Shown here: one piece after another, positions 44,883-55,654 of the stretch
Position numbering within the stretch: position 1 is the stretch's first letter
How the letters are laid out: every line of letters starts with the position of its first letter
Assembly (NCBI GenBank): GCA_019915015.1
Contig: JAHBBC010000024.1
Location: 248,001-312,000 of the forward strand
Reading direction: 5' to 3'
Source of the DNA: Auriscalpium vulgare
Taxonomy: Eukaryota; Basidiomycota; Agaricomycetes; Russulales; Auriscalpiaceae
Length of the DNA stretch: 64,000 nucleotides
Notes under the pieces: generated by a model
The model's database searches: none
The model's input: only the letters and a program-made list of their open reading frames with translations
Told to the model about the DNA's origin: nothing
Program-made: the position numbers and the translations under genes

Positions 44883-46558
44883 ATGCATTCCAACGTCGCC
44901 CTCATTGCCCTCGTCGCGGCTGCTTCCTCCGCGGTCGCTGCGCCTCTCCAGTACGCCCTCCCATGTACTCGCTCTATCCATTGTCACTGACGCCTCGGCG
45001 CTTTCCCAGCGACAATCAGCTCCGTGCCCTCGAGCGCGAGCTCGCAGCACGCGAGCCTCTGAGCCTTGGTGGCCTCGGTGGTGACCTCGGCTCCCTGTTC
45101 GAGGGCGAGGTCGGCACCGGCCTCAAGGCCCTCGGCACCGGTATCCTCGGTGGTGCCGCCGTCCCCCTCCTGAACAAAGTCTTCGGCGGCGGATCCCAGA
45201 CTTCGGCCGCCCCTGCGCCCACGGCCACGGCCACGGCCACGCGCCGCGAGGTTCTCAGCGCTCGCGACATGGAGCTCCTCGGCCGCAACATTCTCGGGAG
45301 CCTCCTCGGCGCGACTGAGGACTCGCTCGGCACTGTACTCAAGACCAGTGCGGCGGGCGGTCTTGCCGCCGGCGCAGTCGCCGGGATTGGCGGGGAGATT
45401 GAGAAGCTTTTCGGCGGTGGCTCCAGCTCGAGCGCCGCCCCCGCCCAGGCCACAGCCGCATCCAGGTATGTGGACATTTGTACGATCGCGTAGGTGAGGA
45501 ACAACTTTGCTGACCATGAGTCTGCAGGCGTGAGCTTGAGGAGCGCTTCAGCTTGTCCGACCTTGGGGGCGACTTGGAGAGCATCCTCGGCAGTCTCTTT
45601 GGCGGGTCGGGCTCTGCCGCCGCCCCTGCCCAGGCCACCGCCGCAGCCGCATCCAGGTGCGTTGACCATTGCATTGCAGTGTCGTGTAGAATAGCTGTTC
45701 TGATGCTTCCTCTATAGCAGGCGCGAGCTTGAGGAGCGATTCAGCCTGTCCGACCTAGGAGGCGACTTGGAGAGTATCCTCGGCAGTCTTTTCGGTGGGT
45801 CGGGCTCTGCCGCCACCCCTGCCGCCACCCCGGCCACGGCCACGGCCGCCTCCAGGTGTGTTGAAATTTGCACGATCGTATGGTGAGAAACAGCTTTGCT
45901 GACCGTTCGTCTACAGGCGCGAGCTCGAGGAGCGCTTCAGCCTGTCCAGCCTCGCCGGCCTCGGGGGCGACTTGGAGAAAATCCTCGGCGGCCTTTTCGG
46001 CGGGTCGGGCTCTGCCGCCCCTGCGCAGACCGCCGCCCCCGCATCCAGGTGCGTTGACGTCTGCAACGTAGCCTCGGCTGTGCTGACGCTTCGTCTATGA
46101 CAGGCGCGAGCTCGAGGAGCGCTTCAGCCTGTCCGACCTCGGAGGCGACTTGGAGAGCATCCTCGGCAGTCTCTTCGGCGGGTCGGGCTCTGCCGCCGCC
46201 CCTGCCCAGGCCACCGCCGCAACATCCAGGTGCGTCGACCGTTCCCACCATAGTGTCGGCGTGGAACAGCTGTGCTGACGTTTTTTTTTGTAGGCGCGAG
46301 CTTGATGAGCGCTTCAGCCTGGCCGGGATCGCGGATGACCTGGGGCCCATTGAGAAGGGCATCATCGGTACCGTCACCAGCTTGGGCGCGTCGAGCGCTG
46401 CATCCGGCCTCCTCGGCAAGCTGTTCGGTAGCTCGAGTTCTTCGAGCTCTGCCGCCCCAGCTCAGTCCTCCGCCGCCTCGAGTCGCCGCGACGCCACCCC
46501 GGAGCAGGTCCTTGCTTCTCTCCTCCTGGCTTCTCGTTCGTTCGACGAGCTCGACTAA
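44883..46558 (+). CDS. Family 1 secreted repeat precursor with splice-built dibasic sites (436 aa)
   Basis: Seven exons: 44883..44950, 45010..45465, 45528..45656, 45721..45855, 45917..46048, 46104..46229, 46294..46558 (1311 nt). Signal peptide MHSNVALIALVAAASSAVAA. Exon 2 holds AAREPLSLGGLGGDLGSLF and a Gly/Ala-rich hydrophobic part, split by an internal TRREVL. Exons 3-6 (42-45 codons) are near-copies: RELEERFSLSDLGGDLESIL, GSLFGGSGSA, Ala/Pro/Thr-rich spacer, SR. Exon 7 has a variant repeat, an SRRD site, TPEQVLASLLLASRSFDELD. Each junction is TCCAG|intron|GCGCGAG, so Ser-Arg-Arg-Glu arises only after splicing. All introns are phase 2. Cleavage after each RR, as by Kex2, would give about eight peptides. 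Function unknown; the hydrophobic Gly-rich peptides could be surface-active. Confidence 0.85.
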
Positions 46559-47093
46559 AGGAAGTTGTATGATGCCTTCTGTGTTTCATTTTTTACGATC
46601 ATTTACGCGTTGGGTTTGGAGCGCTTTGGAATTAGCTGGGTGTTTGCGTCTTACATTTGTTTATTTGCCGCGGTACATAGACGGCGAATCCTAGACGTCT
46701 GAAGGATGGGTTGGAGCTCAAACACTTGTGTGCGAACGCTGATTGCCTCAAGCATGATCTGGGTAAGTGATAATCTCAAAAACGGCCGAGCTGCAAGGAA
46801 TGCACGGGAATCCAGATCATCGGAGAGACATCGGCGTCTGTTATGTAACCCGTTCTCGGGCCGCGCCCCTGATCGCTCCGCCTGCGATTGTGCACGACCT
46901 TGACGATGCGTGTCAAACCCATCCCGCGTCAGCGAGCTCCTCTCCTTCATGCGGCCAGCGAACAGAACTGACAGTGCCCCGGTTGTGCCTTCCTCAAGAC
47001 CGCGATAGGAACGATGCAGTTGAAGGGTGTCCTTATCAATGACTGCGGTGCGTTTCTATCATGTATCTGCAATTCTACTCTGACATAGCAACA
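46559..47093. other. Downstream region, no gene
   Basis: Contains TTAGCTGGGTGTTTGCG and a TAGACGG.GAA.....TAGA segment shared with 53,360-53,430 downstream of the second family 1 gene, so the 3' flank duplicated too. No reading frame is supported. Confidence 0.45.
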
Positions 47094-47215
47094 GGATCTT
47101 CCGAGGAAGATGCTGCGTGAAATATTCTTCCTTGTATCCATCCGGGGTCTTTACAAAATTTGCTGGCGCTTGCGCGACCCTGAGGCTGGAGCTCTGGACT
47201 CCGCAACATGGACCT
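47094..47215 (+). pseudogene. F-box gene relic
   Basis: CAACAG|GATCTTCCGAGGAAGATGCT... reads D-L-P-R-K-M-L-R-E-I-F and later ICWRLRD, matching DLPVETLREIF and VCRRWRD of the F-box gene at 59,137. The loop between them is deleted and no continuation exists. Confidence 0.5.
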
Positions 47216-47407
47216 ATCAGTAAGCTCTGAACTCCTTGCGCTCCCATCCCACGATTCTTCATGTACCGTCGGTGACTAGTCGACAAGTGCAGCCGCGACC
47301 GCGGTCTTTGCCTCTGCAGCATCTTCAAGGTCTTCCTGGAAAACTATCTGAGCTCCTTCTCGTTTACAGATAACACTAGTACTACGTGTCGCAGGCGAAC
47401 GTAACGT

Positions 47408-48843
47408 ATGGCTGAAGGTCCTGTTGAGCAGCTCCGAGCGCCAGGTAAGTACCCATGAGCCCTCTTTCTCGATAAACAGTCTAACAAATCCCTCGCTTTC
47501 GAGGAATCGCGGAACAATGGTTTACCATCTGTCATGATATTGGCTTCTATTGGTCTGTTGGGATGACGGGAAGATACCACTTGCCCACGTCGTCCCCCTT
47601 CGACTCGGCGATTCTATTCGGCGCTTTGCAAACTCTCATATCGAGACACGCGCCTCTAGGCGTCTCCCTAGTTGGGGAGAACACTGCCGCTGCGCATTTC
47701 GTGCGCCTCCAGCGCATTGATCTTAGAGAAGTCGTCGAGTTCGTCCGGGTGAAAGGGCTCTCCGAGCGCGACGATGTTCTCGGCGAAATAACCAGCAAGC
47801 GGCACTCTGGGCCTTTCAACGACTTGGGAAAGCTCCCGCTCTGGCGTTTGTACGTGGTCCTGCCTCCGGAGGAGGAGATAGCCGACTCTGGGATCGACAT
47901 AGCCCTTTTCCTGCACCACGGTGTCGCCGACGGCGCCAGTGCCCTCATTTTCCACCGGGATCTTCTCGCGGCTCTCAATGATCCTTCGGCACCCTCGTCT
48001 TCACCCAACATTAATGTGCCTCGACTTCCTCTCCCTGCGCCGCTCGAGGCCCAGCTTTCACTCTCGCATTCATGGTGGATCATCGTTCGCGCGCTTTACC
48101 AAGACATATTCCCCCCCTCGACCAAAGGGCTATGGACAGGCGGAATTGTTACGAATACGCCTGCATTGCGAACCCACCACATCCCTCTCATATTCCCTCC
48201 ATCCACGCTCTCCGCCCTCTTGTCCACGTGCCGCAAGAATGGGACTACGGTGACCGCAGTCGCAGAGACTGCGATTGCGAAGGCCCTCTTCGGCGCACTG
48301 CCAGCGGACGGCAACGCCGACAAGCTCGCTTGCTCGGTTCCGATCAACCTCCGCCGGTTTATCCCTGGTTCGGACTCAGTTATGGGCGATCTAGTCACTG
48401 CAGAAGAACACCACTTTGCCCGAGTCGAAGCAGACGACTCGTGGGCCGTTGCGCGGCGCATCAAGAAGGAGTTGGTCAAGAAGGTCGCCGCGGGGGGCAA
48501 GAACCTGAATATCGGGCTCCTGCTCTATGTCTCCAACATGTGCAAGTACTTTACGGGGAAGGTGGGGAAAGCACGGACATCGTCGTTCGAGTCGTCCAAT
48601 GCGGGCGTCATGGACGGCAGGATTGACGCACAGTCGGGTTGGAGGGTTACGCGGCTGGCGATGTCGCAAAGCGGCGCGGTGACGGGGTCTGCAATCGCGT
48701 TCAGCCTGTGCAGTGTGAAGGGCGGGGACATGTCGATTTCGGTCAATTGGCAGGAGGGTGTCGTGGAGCGTGGGTTTGTCGAGAACGTGGTGGAGCTGTT
48801 GCGCGCCGAGATTGACAGCCTGGCCTCATCGTCTGGGACTTAG
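47408..48843 (+). CDS. Alcohol O-acetyltransferase-like protein (AATase family)
   Basis: Two exons, 47408..47444 and 47504..48843, encode 458 aa. The first exon supplies MAEGPVEQLRAP; the second opens GIAEQWFTICHDIGFYWSVG. FLHHGVADGASALIFHRDLL near residue 150 contains the HHxxxDG acyltransfer motif of the condensation/BAHD-like fold, in which the first His is the general base. CSVPINLRRFIP and SSNAGVMDG further on fit the PF07247 alcohol acetyltransferase family, which transfers acetyl from acetyl-CoA to alcohols to give esters. Length is normal for the family. The neighbours (F-box relic, repeat proteins) give no pathway context. The intron (59 nt) is GTAAGT...GAG. Confidence 0.85.
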
Positions 48844-49583
48844 ATGATTGATCGTACCTCCGCCATAGCTATAGCATTGTTGTGCGCGTTCTTCGAGGCG
48901 GCGGGCTTCGCCACTCGAGGGCGACTAGATTAGCGCCGAAGGCTCGGCATATGCCGTCTTCCCGACTGGCAGGCACTACTCGGTCCCCAATATACCGACG
49001 CTCTTTGTTTCTCCTCTCCAGACTCCACCAACAAGCCCACGACGTACCGCATCGACACACAGGCGTACAGATTTCTACCTGACAGCCATGGAACAGCGAT
49101 GTCGTCACATAGTCACGCGAAGACATCGTCCTATGTCGTGCGGGGCGCTGCGATCACTGTCGGGGCGGTGGTGGGCTTGAAGAGGCGCAGGATTTGTGTT
49201 ACGAATGTCCAGTTGCCAGGTGTGTTTCATTGGTCTTTCTCGGCGTGGTTGGCGGCTCATTTGACTTCCAGTGCGCTAAGGCGACAGAAATACATACTGC
49301 CCAAGGAGACTGAAGGAGGCGCCCATTCGATGGTGTGCGCGCTGGGAACTATACAACACACTGGTTGCTTGCTGCGACACTATTATCGTGGACATCAGTC
49401 TACGAACTTGGACGCGCTCATCATACTCTTCCTCATCCATCAACAAGACCTAGGCCCACCGACCTCCCTCGGCCTTACAGTACACATCCAGGCGATCAAA
49501 GACTATCCAATGTGAGCGCAATGAATTGATCAAAAGCCCTTAGTTGTTGACGCTTTCGATCGTCGCAGTGATCGCGCGGTACG
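48844..49583. other. Intergenic; one unassigned 138-codon frame
   Basis: The frame 49,099-49,515 (+) starts MSSHSHAKTSSYVVRGAAIT and contains VGAVVGLKRRRICV. Its middle is less protein-like and a competing frame exists at 49,335-49,529. It could be a small gene with introns, but no family is recognised. Confidence 0.25.
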
Positions 49584-50728
49584 ATGTCTGTCCCGCCTCT
49601 CCATTTCGACATCCACGCTCGCACCCTCCAGTTCATCTACATTCTTTCGCAAAGCCACGACGTTGACTACGGCACGCTTTCTGCGTGCGCGCTTGTATGC
49701 AAGGACTGGACCGCCCCCGCGCAGCGCCTCCTTTTCCGCCGCATCATGGGCCCGAGCGACACCGTCCGCGCCGACGAATGGCTAAACCGCGCCGCGCCGG
49801 TGCTCCTCCACGCATTCACATCCCGCCCGCACCTCGGCATGTATGTGCGCTCGATCGCCATCCACGCCCTGCCCAATTGGGTCGAACTCCTCCGCCGCTG
49901 CCCGCACATCGCCCAGCTCCGCCTCGTCGGCGACGGCCCCTGCTGTCCCGGGAATGTCTCCACTCCCTGAGCGCGCTCGGCGTGCGTCCCTCCGTGCTCG
50001 TAGTCCCCGGGTCCGCGGACCGCAACGTGATCCACGCCGCGCTCGCGGCGCTACCCAGCGTGCGCCACTTGGTGAAGGAAGCTTTCGAAGACGGGGACGC
50101 TGAGCGGCTCAACCCCGCGCTGCCCTCGGCTGCGCAGCTGCTCTCAATAACGAGCGGAGACACCACTATCGACTTCAGCAAATTGTGCGTGCAGCCTACA
50201 ACTATGCCGGCCACCGAAATCTTGTTCGAGGACCTCGACCTCGACAGCCTCTACTTTGGGAACATCATGGCGAGTGTCGGGCACGGCGTTGCAAGGAACC
50301 TGCGCGCCCTGACGACGTACACGGTGCCCTCCGACGCCCTGCTCAAGGAGCTTACAGCCCTCGAGTCCCTCATCATAGGCGGCCTCCCATCCAAATTTAT
50401 CGAATTCACGCTCCCGCGCACGCTGCTGCACTTTGGATTTCACGCATACTACAGCAATCGCGGATACGGGGTGTATAAAATGGCGCAATCTCTCAAGATA
50501 TTAACCGCTGCACTGTCCGAGCCGCCAAATTTGCGGGTTGTATCGGTGACCCGTTGCTCACAATCCCCTGTCCGACATGCGTTGAAAGGGGCCAGCGCCG
50601 CGCGCGGTGTGGAGTTCGTGGAGTACGTTGACCCCGCGGCATATCCGGTACGTTTACTTGAAGATCTGACCGGTCGCAACTCTGATCTAGGATTGCAGCG
50701 AGCACGATATGTCGACTGGTTGTGGTAA
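49584..50728 (+). pseudogene. F-box/LRR-like gene with one frameshift
   Basis: The first part (from 49,584) reads LSACALVCKDWTAPAQRLLF, the classic post-F-box CxxW region, then YVRSIAIHALPNWVELLRRC. The frame ends at 49,970. From about 49,940 the same gene continues in another frame: LSALGVRPSVLVVPGSADR, VRHLVKEAFEDGD and LRALTTYTVPSDALLKELTA, to TGRNSDLGLQRARYVDWLW and a stop at 50,726-50,728. Both halves look coding, so a one-base indel near 49,915-49,945 is the simplest explanation. An intron from the GTATGT at 49,840 is possible but would remove conserved-looking sequence. It is a pseudogene, or intact with a sequencing error. Confidence 0.6.
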
Positions 50729-52036
50729 GAGTTTAGACGGGTGGTTCACCGAGTTCACTCGACCATGTATATAAGGTCCTTTCTGATCGCATGTACGCTT
50801 CAAACACTGCGATAGCCTCATCCGCCTTTATTGCTAGAACACGCCGGGTGGAGGGCAATCGCTCTCTTCTTCGTTCCGTACATGGTTTCACGGGAAAACA
50901 ATTGACATGTACTTCACTTTATGTAGGAACTGGTGAGCATATCGAGCCCGACGGGTTGACACGATTGTCAACACCTGATCTACGGGGCTCCAGCCCTCTA
51001 CTGCTGCTACCATCGACCGAGGCCACACACGCTCCAAGCATGCAAAATTTATCCTCGTTACCAGGCGTTCAGTGCACCGCGGTCGACAGGCGCGCGCGCT
51101 CCAGCGCACATCCATCCTCATACACACACCTGTTCGCCTTGTGCACTGGTATGGATGCGATCACCATCGCTGCGGGTACATTTGAAATTTTAAAATATGG
51201 CACGAGGATATCCATCACGCATTGCAGTCAAATGTAGGTCGTACGCTCTGTAGGAAACACTAGAGTACTAGTCGGCCTGAGATCAGTACTCTCCCGAGGC
51301 TCACTGCAATTCAAATCCATTTGACCCTGGCTCAGCGGTGCACAGCCATCCCGGCCGGCCGCGCCGACGCGGATCAACTTTGAGCAACTGATTGAAGGCG
51401 TCCCTGGTCCCCCGTCAATCCCCCGTCCGGTCCGTCCACTGGCACCGACTCCCTACCACTCTACTACCTTCACAAATGCTGGCACGAGTGATGGATCCTC
51501 ACTGATAACTGGCGATGACTGGTGCAGCGCCCTGATCTATGAAGCAGCCTCCAAGTCTCAGTCTGTCTCAGTGCGTCGCTTCGTTATAAAGGCTTGGCGA
51601 TACCTGCCAGGCGACCATCATTTGCAGCGCATTTCTTGGACCTGTTCAAGAGGCTCTGTCAGATTGCTGCCAAGACACGTTAAAGCCGGCGATCAGATGC
51701 AAACAAGTTTCAGACGATGTCGCCAAGATGTCGCCAGCCTTCTAGTCGATTGCTGACCTGCTCGCTCATCCTTACGTGCCCCTACCTGCTTGCAAGGCCG
51801 AGCAAAGGCACGAAGTAGGAACTCTTCTGCGCAAGATCAGTCTAGAGACAGGGAATGAAGGCGAGTGACCACCATGGCCCATAGGTTCTTCCAACCGAGT
51901 CAGAAGCTACCACGGTCCCGATTTGCATTGAGGTGCATATGTGAATCTATTCGGAGGTACCTGTGCGCCGTGTTGCTGATGATACCCGCACCGCCCGCAG
52001 GCGATCGACAGCATGCGGCGCATCATATCGAGTTCC
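50729..52036. other. Intergenic with conserved family 1 upstream sequence
   Basis: 51,600-51,900 resembles 44,260-44,520. No gene supported; the 148-codon frame at 50,791-51,237 has no features. Confidence 0.45.
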
Positions 52037-52178
52037 TATAAAGGTGCCTTCCAGTCGTCGATATTCCTCAGCTCCTGCTCACTTCGTTCATCAAATTCAC
52101 CCTTAGGCACTGGTTGGTGAGTACCCGCACACCATCACCGTACGCATAGAATTAACCTCGTCTGCCGTTCTGTAAAAG
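52037..52178 (+). promoter_or_regulatory. Family 1 promoter and leader with 5'-UTR intron
   Basis: TATAAAG (52,037-52,043) and GGCACTGGTTG|GTGAGTA (ending 52,123). UTR intron 52,117-52,178 ends GTAAAAG instead of GTACTAG. Confidence 0.65.
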
Positions 52179-52269
52179 CCTTGTTCGTTCTCTTCACGAC
52201 TTCTATTGCAACGCCCACGCACAAGCTAAATCAAGCATCACTAATACCTCTTCTCCCAACGTATCAATA

Positions 52270-53285
52270 ATGCATTCCAACGTCGCCCTCATTGCCCTCA
52301 TCGCCGCCTCGGCTGCCTCCTCCACGGTCGCTGCCCCTCTCCAGTACGCCGCTTGAATGCACCGACGCCACATGGTGTCGCTGACGTTTTTTTCTTCCTT
52401 GGCAGTGACAATCAGGCTCGTGCTTTCGAGCGCGAACTCTCTGCCGCGAGCCTCTGAGCCTCGGTGGCATCGGCGAGGCCCTCGGTGCCGCATTCGAGGG
52501 TGAGATCGGCTCAGGCCTCAAGGACCTTGGAACGGGCATCCTTGGCGGTGCTGCTGTCCCGCTCATCAACAAAGTTCTCGGGGGCAACAAGGACTCCACC
52601 GCGGCCTCGCGCGAGCTCGCCGCCCGCGAGCCTCTGAGCCTCGGTGGCATCGGCGAGGCCCTCGGCTCCGCATTCGAGGGTGAGGTCGGCTCAGGCCTCA
52701 AGGCCCTCGGAACGGGCGTGCTTGGCGGTGCTGCCGTCCCGCTCATCAACAAATTGTTCGGGAGCAAGGACTCCACCGCGGCGTCGCGCCGCGAGATCCT
52801 CGAGGCGTTCGGTGCCCGCGACGAGGAGGAGCTCCTGGCGCGCGGCAACATCCTCGGGAGCCTCCTCGGCGCGACTGAGGACTCCCTCGGCACTGTTCTC
52901 AAGACCAGCGCGGCGGGCGGTCTTGCCGCAGGCGCAGTTGGCGCGATCGGTTCGAAACTTCTCGACTTGTTCAACGGCAACAAGGACTCCTCGCAGTCCA
53001 GGTGCGTTGACCTTTGTGCAGCCGCTTCGGTGTCAGGTTACTGAAGACTTGTATTGCAGGCGCGAGCTCGAAGAGCGCTTTAACCTGGCCGGCATTGCGG
53101 AGAGCCTGGGCCCCATTGAGAAGGGCCTGATCGGCACTGTCGTCGGTTTGGGCGCGTCGAGCGCTGCCTCCGGCGTTCTGGGCAAGATATTCGGCAGCAG
53201 CGACAAGAGCAGCCGCGATGTCACCCCCGAGCAGGTGCTTGCTTCCTTGATCCTGGCCTCTCGCTCGTTCGATGAGCTCGACTAG
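52270..53285 (+). pseudogene. Family 1 repeat-protein gene with an early frameshift
   Basis: Exons 52270..52343, 52406..53001 and 53060..53285 match the family. The signal peptide MHSNVALIALIAASAASSTV is intact. In exon 2, CTCTCTGCCGCGAGCC lacks one C relative to CTCGCTGCCCGCGAGCC of the copy at 62,995, giving a TGA at 52,455-52,457. From there on the correct frame is open to the end: REPLSLGGIGEALG appears twice because of an in-frame 180-bp tandem duplication (52,451 and 52,631), followed by ASRREILEAFGARDEEELLA, and the last exon ends TPEQVLASLILASRSFDELD. Only one ELEERF exon is present. Loss is recent, or it is a sequencing error. Confidence 0.75.
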
Positions 53286-53884
53286 AGGGTGCATGCAGCA
53301 AGGTGTTTTCCGTATTTACGATCACTTTCACGTTGGTTTTCACTTTTGGGGCGTATCATATTGATTAGCTGGGTGTTTGCGTTCACATGTTCATATTTGC
53401 CGTGGTAGTACATAGACGGTAAACTCTAATAGAAGTCTGAAGGATGGGTTAGGGCTCAAACCCTTGGGTGCGAACGCTGAGAACACATATTGAACCCAGG
53501 ACCGTCAGACTCCAGAACAACACGAGTGGCGCACGAACTTAACGTGGGAATCCGACAGACAGAGATACTTACGGTTGACGGGACGACCGAGGTTCGTTTT
53601 GATGCGGCCAGCCGGCCCCGGCTATCACCGGCTTTCGGCACGGCCGCTTACATACATCACGACCACCTCTTGCAGTTGCAGCCCCGCCCTCCCAGTCCCA
53701 CAGCTCAACCACAGCTACCCATGCATGCATCAACAGCACGCACACGGCGTGACACGCGGCCTCGAACGGCGCATTGACGATCGTGCACGACTCCAGCGTG
53801 ACTTCAGCGCGATCCAGCGGCTAGCATTAGTGATGCGCACGCCACAGAGCGACTGAATGTCGCGCTGCCCGGCCGACGACGGCG
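53286..53884. other. Downstream region, no gene
   Basis: 3' flank of the family 1 gene (shares GATTAGCTGGGTGTTTGCG with 46,634). No coding sequence recognised. Confidence 0.4.
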
Positions 53885-54420
53885 CCGCGACGGACTGGTG
53901 TGTCGGGTCCCCATCCTGCGCTGACGAACTCAGAAGCTGACACACGTGCGCCCAACGACAGACTCGACGGGCTGAACAAGAAGCTGAGCCTGTGGGACTC
54001 GCAGCACTACATGGAGTTCTGCACGAGTACGTCCAGATCGCGCGCTTCGACCCGTCAAAGGGCACCCCGGATGTGATCAACTAAATTTCGCGAGCTGCTG
54101 CGCAAGAGCGGGAACTACAAGGAGGAGGACACGCTGCAGCTGCTCATCTGCGGGCACGGCGCGGTCGACGACCCCGACGCGAGCATCACCTGTGACCAGG
54201 CCATCAAGCGTATCTACTCAGACGATTACAACAATACGCGATCGACAACATCGCCATGCCGGCCCAGCGACCAGCGTGCGCGCTGCCTTTCTCTATCCTG
54301 GCGGCTGATGGACCGTGGTATGATGTGCACAGTGCTGATCGCTCATGGCGAACTCGAAGATTGTGCTGCAGCTCTCGTCACGCTAGGGCTTCGAATTTCC
54401 GAGGGGCTGCCTCTCTCTCA
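53885..54420 (+). pseudogene. Decayed trehalose phosphorylase (GT4-type) fragment
   Basis: In shifting frames the plus strand reads LDGLNKKLSLWDSQHYM, EYVQIARFDPSKGTPDVIN, then a stop, ELLRKSGNYKEED, LQLLICGHGAVDDPD, and near 54,350 NSKIVLQLSSR.GFE. The IARFDPSKG, GHGxVDDPD and KIVLQLSxRxGFE segments are, in this order, the glycosyltransferase half of the fungal trehalose phosphorylase/synthase family. Several frameshifts and stops, and the lack of the rest of a protein of about 700 residues, show a dead fragment. The assignment rests on motif recall, not on a search. Confidence 0.6.
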
Positions 54421-55647
54421 CGATGTCGCGGCCTGTGTCGCAGCCCAGTCGCGATGCTATGCAGCTGACGTGTGTGGTGGGGTAGTATGAGCACATGAAG
54501 CAGTAGCCATTGGCTATAGATTGTTATTGACTACGACATCCATAGATGCCTGCAGGATGTCACCTAATAATAGTACTGCGCCCGGTTCAGTTGGTCCATA
54601 TCTCGGGTAGAAGGCGCTGTTCAGATTGAAGCTGTAAGTATACGTGCAGGGTAGCCCGCAAGGACGGCAGCGCGCTCGACCCCGAGGAGCGCCGTGCACT
54701 GTGCACGTGTAGATTGACACCGGTTTGTGAACAGCTGTGAACTCATCTTCTACGTGTTCTGCAGAGCCTATGGGAAGCGAAGGGGGCGATGCGGTCAGTA
54801 TCGGGGTGAAGACGCGATGAGCGGGACTGCGAGTCTTGCACTCCCCATAAACTACTGCTGGATGTGAAAAAGGGCATCCTTGGGGCGTCCAGGACATATC
54901 CCAGGTGAGCAATCGTGGAGCTGAAGAGGCAAATCAGAGACCAGGACGCGGACATAACAATGGACGTATCTAGAGCATCCTACGTCACCTTCCAACTGCT
55001 CGTTATCCTGAACCAGCACCGCCACTTTCCTCGCCGCGAAGGCGGGCCTCCAACCCTCCCTCCTTCGCATGCCGTTCCTACTGATGCCAGTTAGATGGCG
55101 CATTCGAGATCTTCTCGTGTTGGCTCAACGTCACGACATCGGCATTCGTCTGCAGCGCGCGTCCTTCTCCAATGCGATCGCGGCCGCCTCTCCAGGACCC
55201 TCCCCCGCCGCAAGTCCGTGCGTGGGGCCTCCTCGTGCAAAGGGCCCGTGGTGCCAGCACCATCCGGCGCAATGAAGAGTCGTGCGAGGCAATTGCAAAT
55301 GAGTCGGCAAGTGCATGGTGCTCGGGGAGGGGCCGGCGGCGGAGGCAAATGTGGACGCAGCAGAGGCGGATGTCGAGCGAGGTGACGCTGTCAGTCACCG
55401 TCTCTGGCGTCCAAGTGGCGTCTCTGGATGTCGAAGCGGAGGAGGAGGTGGGCACGGAGGCGGACAATAGTGCCTGCGATACATATCCAGCGGATGCGAC
55501 CTGCAGCGCATGATCTCATCCCTATAAAACGCAATAGATAGAAACCGACAGCGGACGCAAGTCTCTGGGACGCACCTGATGTCCCAGAACCTCATCAGAT
55601 ACGCCTAAGGCCTCCGCCGCCACCTCGATGAGGCTCTATTGCCGTTT
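54421..55647. other. Gene-poor stretch
   Basis: Possible coding-like minus-strand peptides occur at 54,660-54,520 (FYPRYGPTEPGAVLLLGDIL) and 55,100-54,900, but no gene could be assembled. Confidence 0.3.
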
Positions 55648-55654
55648 GGCGTCA
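55648..55654. repeat. Putative target-site duplication, left copy
   Basis: GGCGTCA; the identical heptamer lies at 57,293-57,299, just outside the other end of the inverted repeat. Confidence 0.55.

Noticed and set aside
46544..46558. C-terminal DELD as an ER-retention signal (KDEL/HDEL type)
   Set aside because: The canonical signal needs DEL at the very end preceded by K or H. Here the end is FDELD, and in family 2 DELN; no known receptor specificity fits.
49840..49917. GTATGT...CCCAG intron to explain the frame change in the F-box/LRR-like gene
   Set aside because: It would remove YVRSIAIHALPNWVELLRRC, which looks like genuine coding sequence; a one-base indel is simpler.
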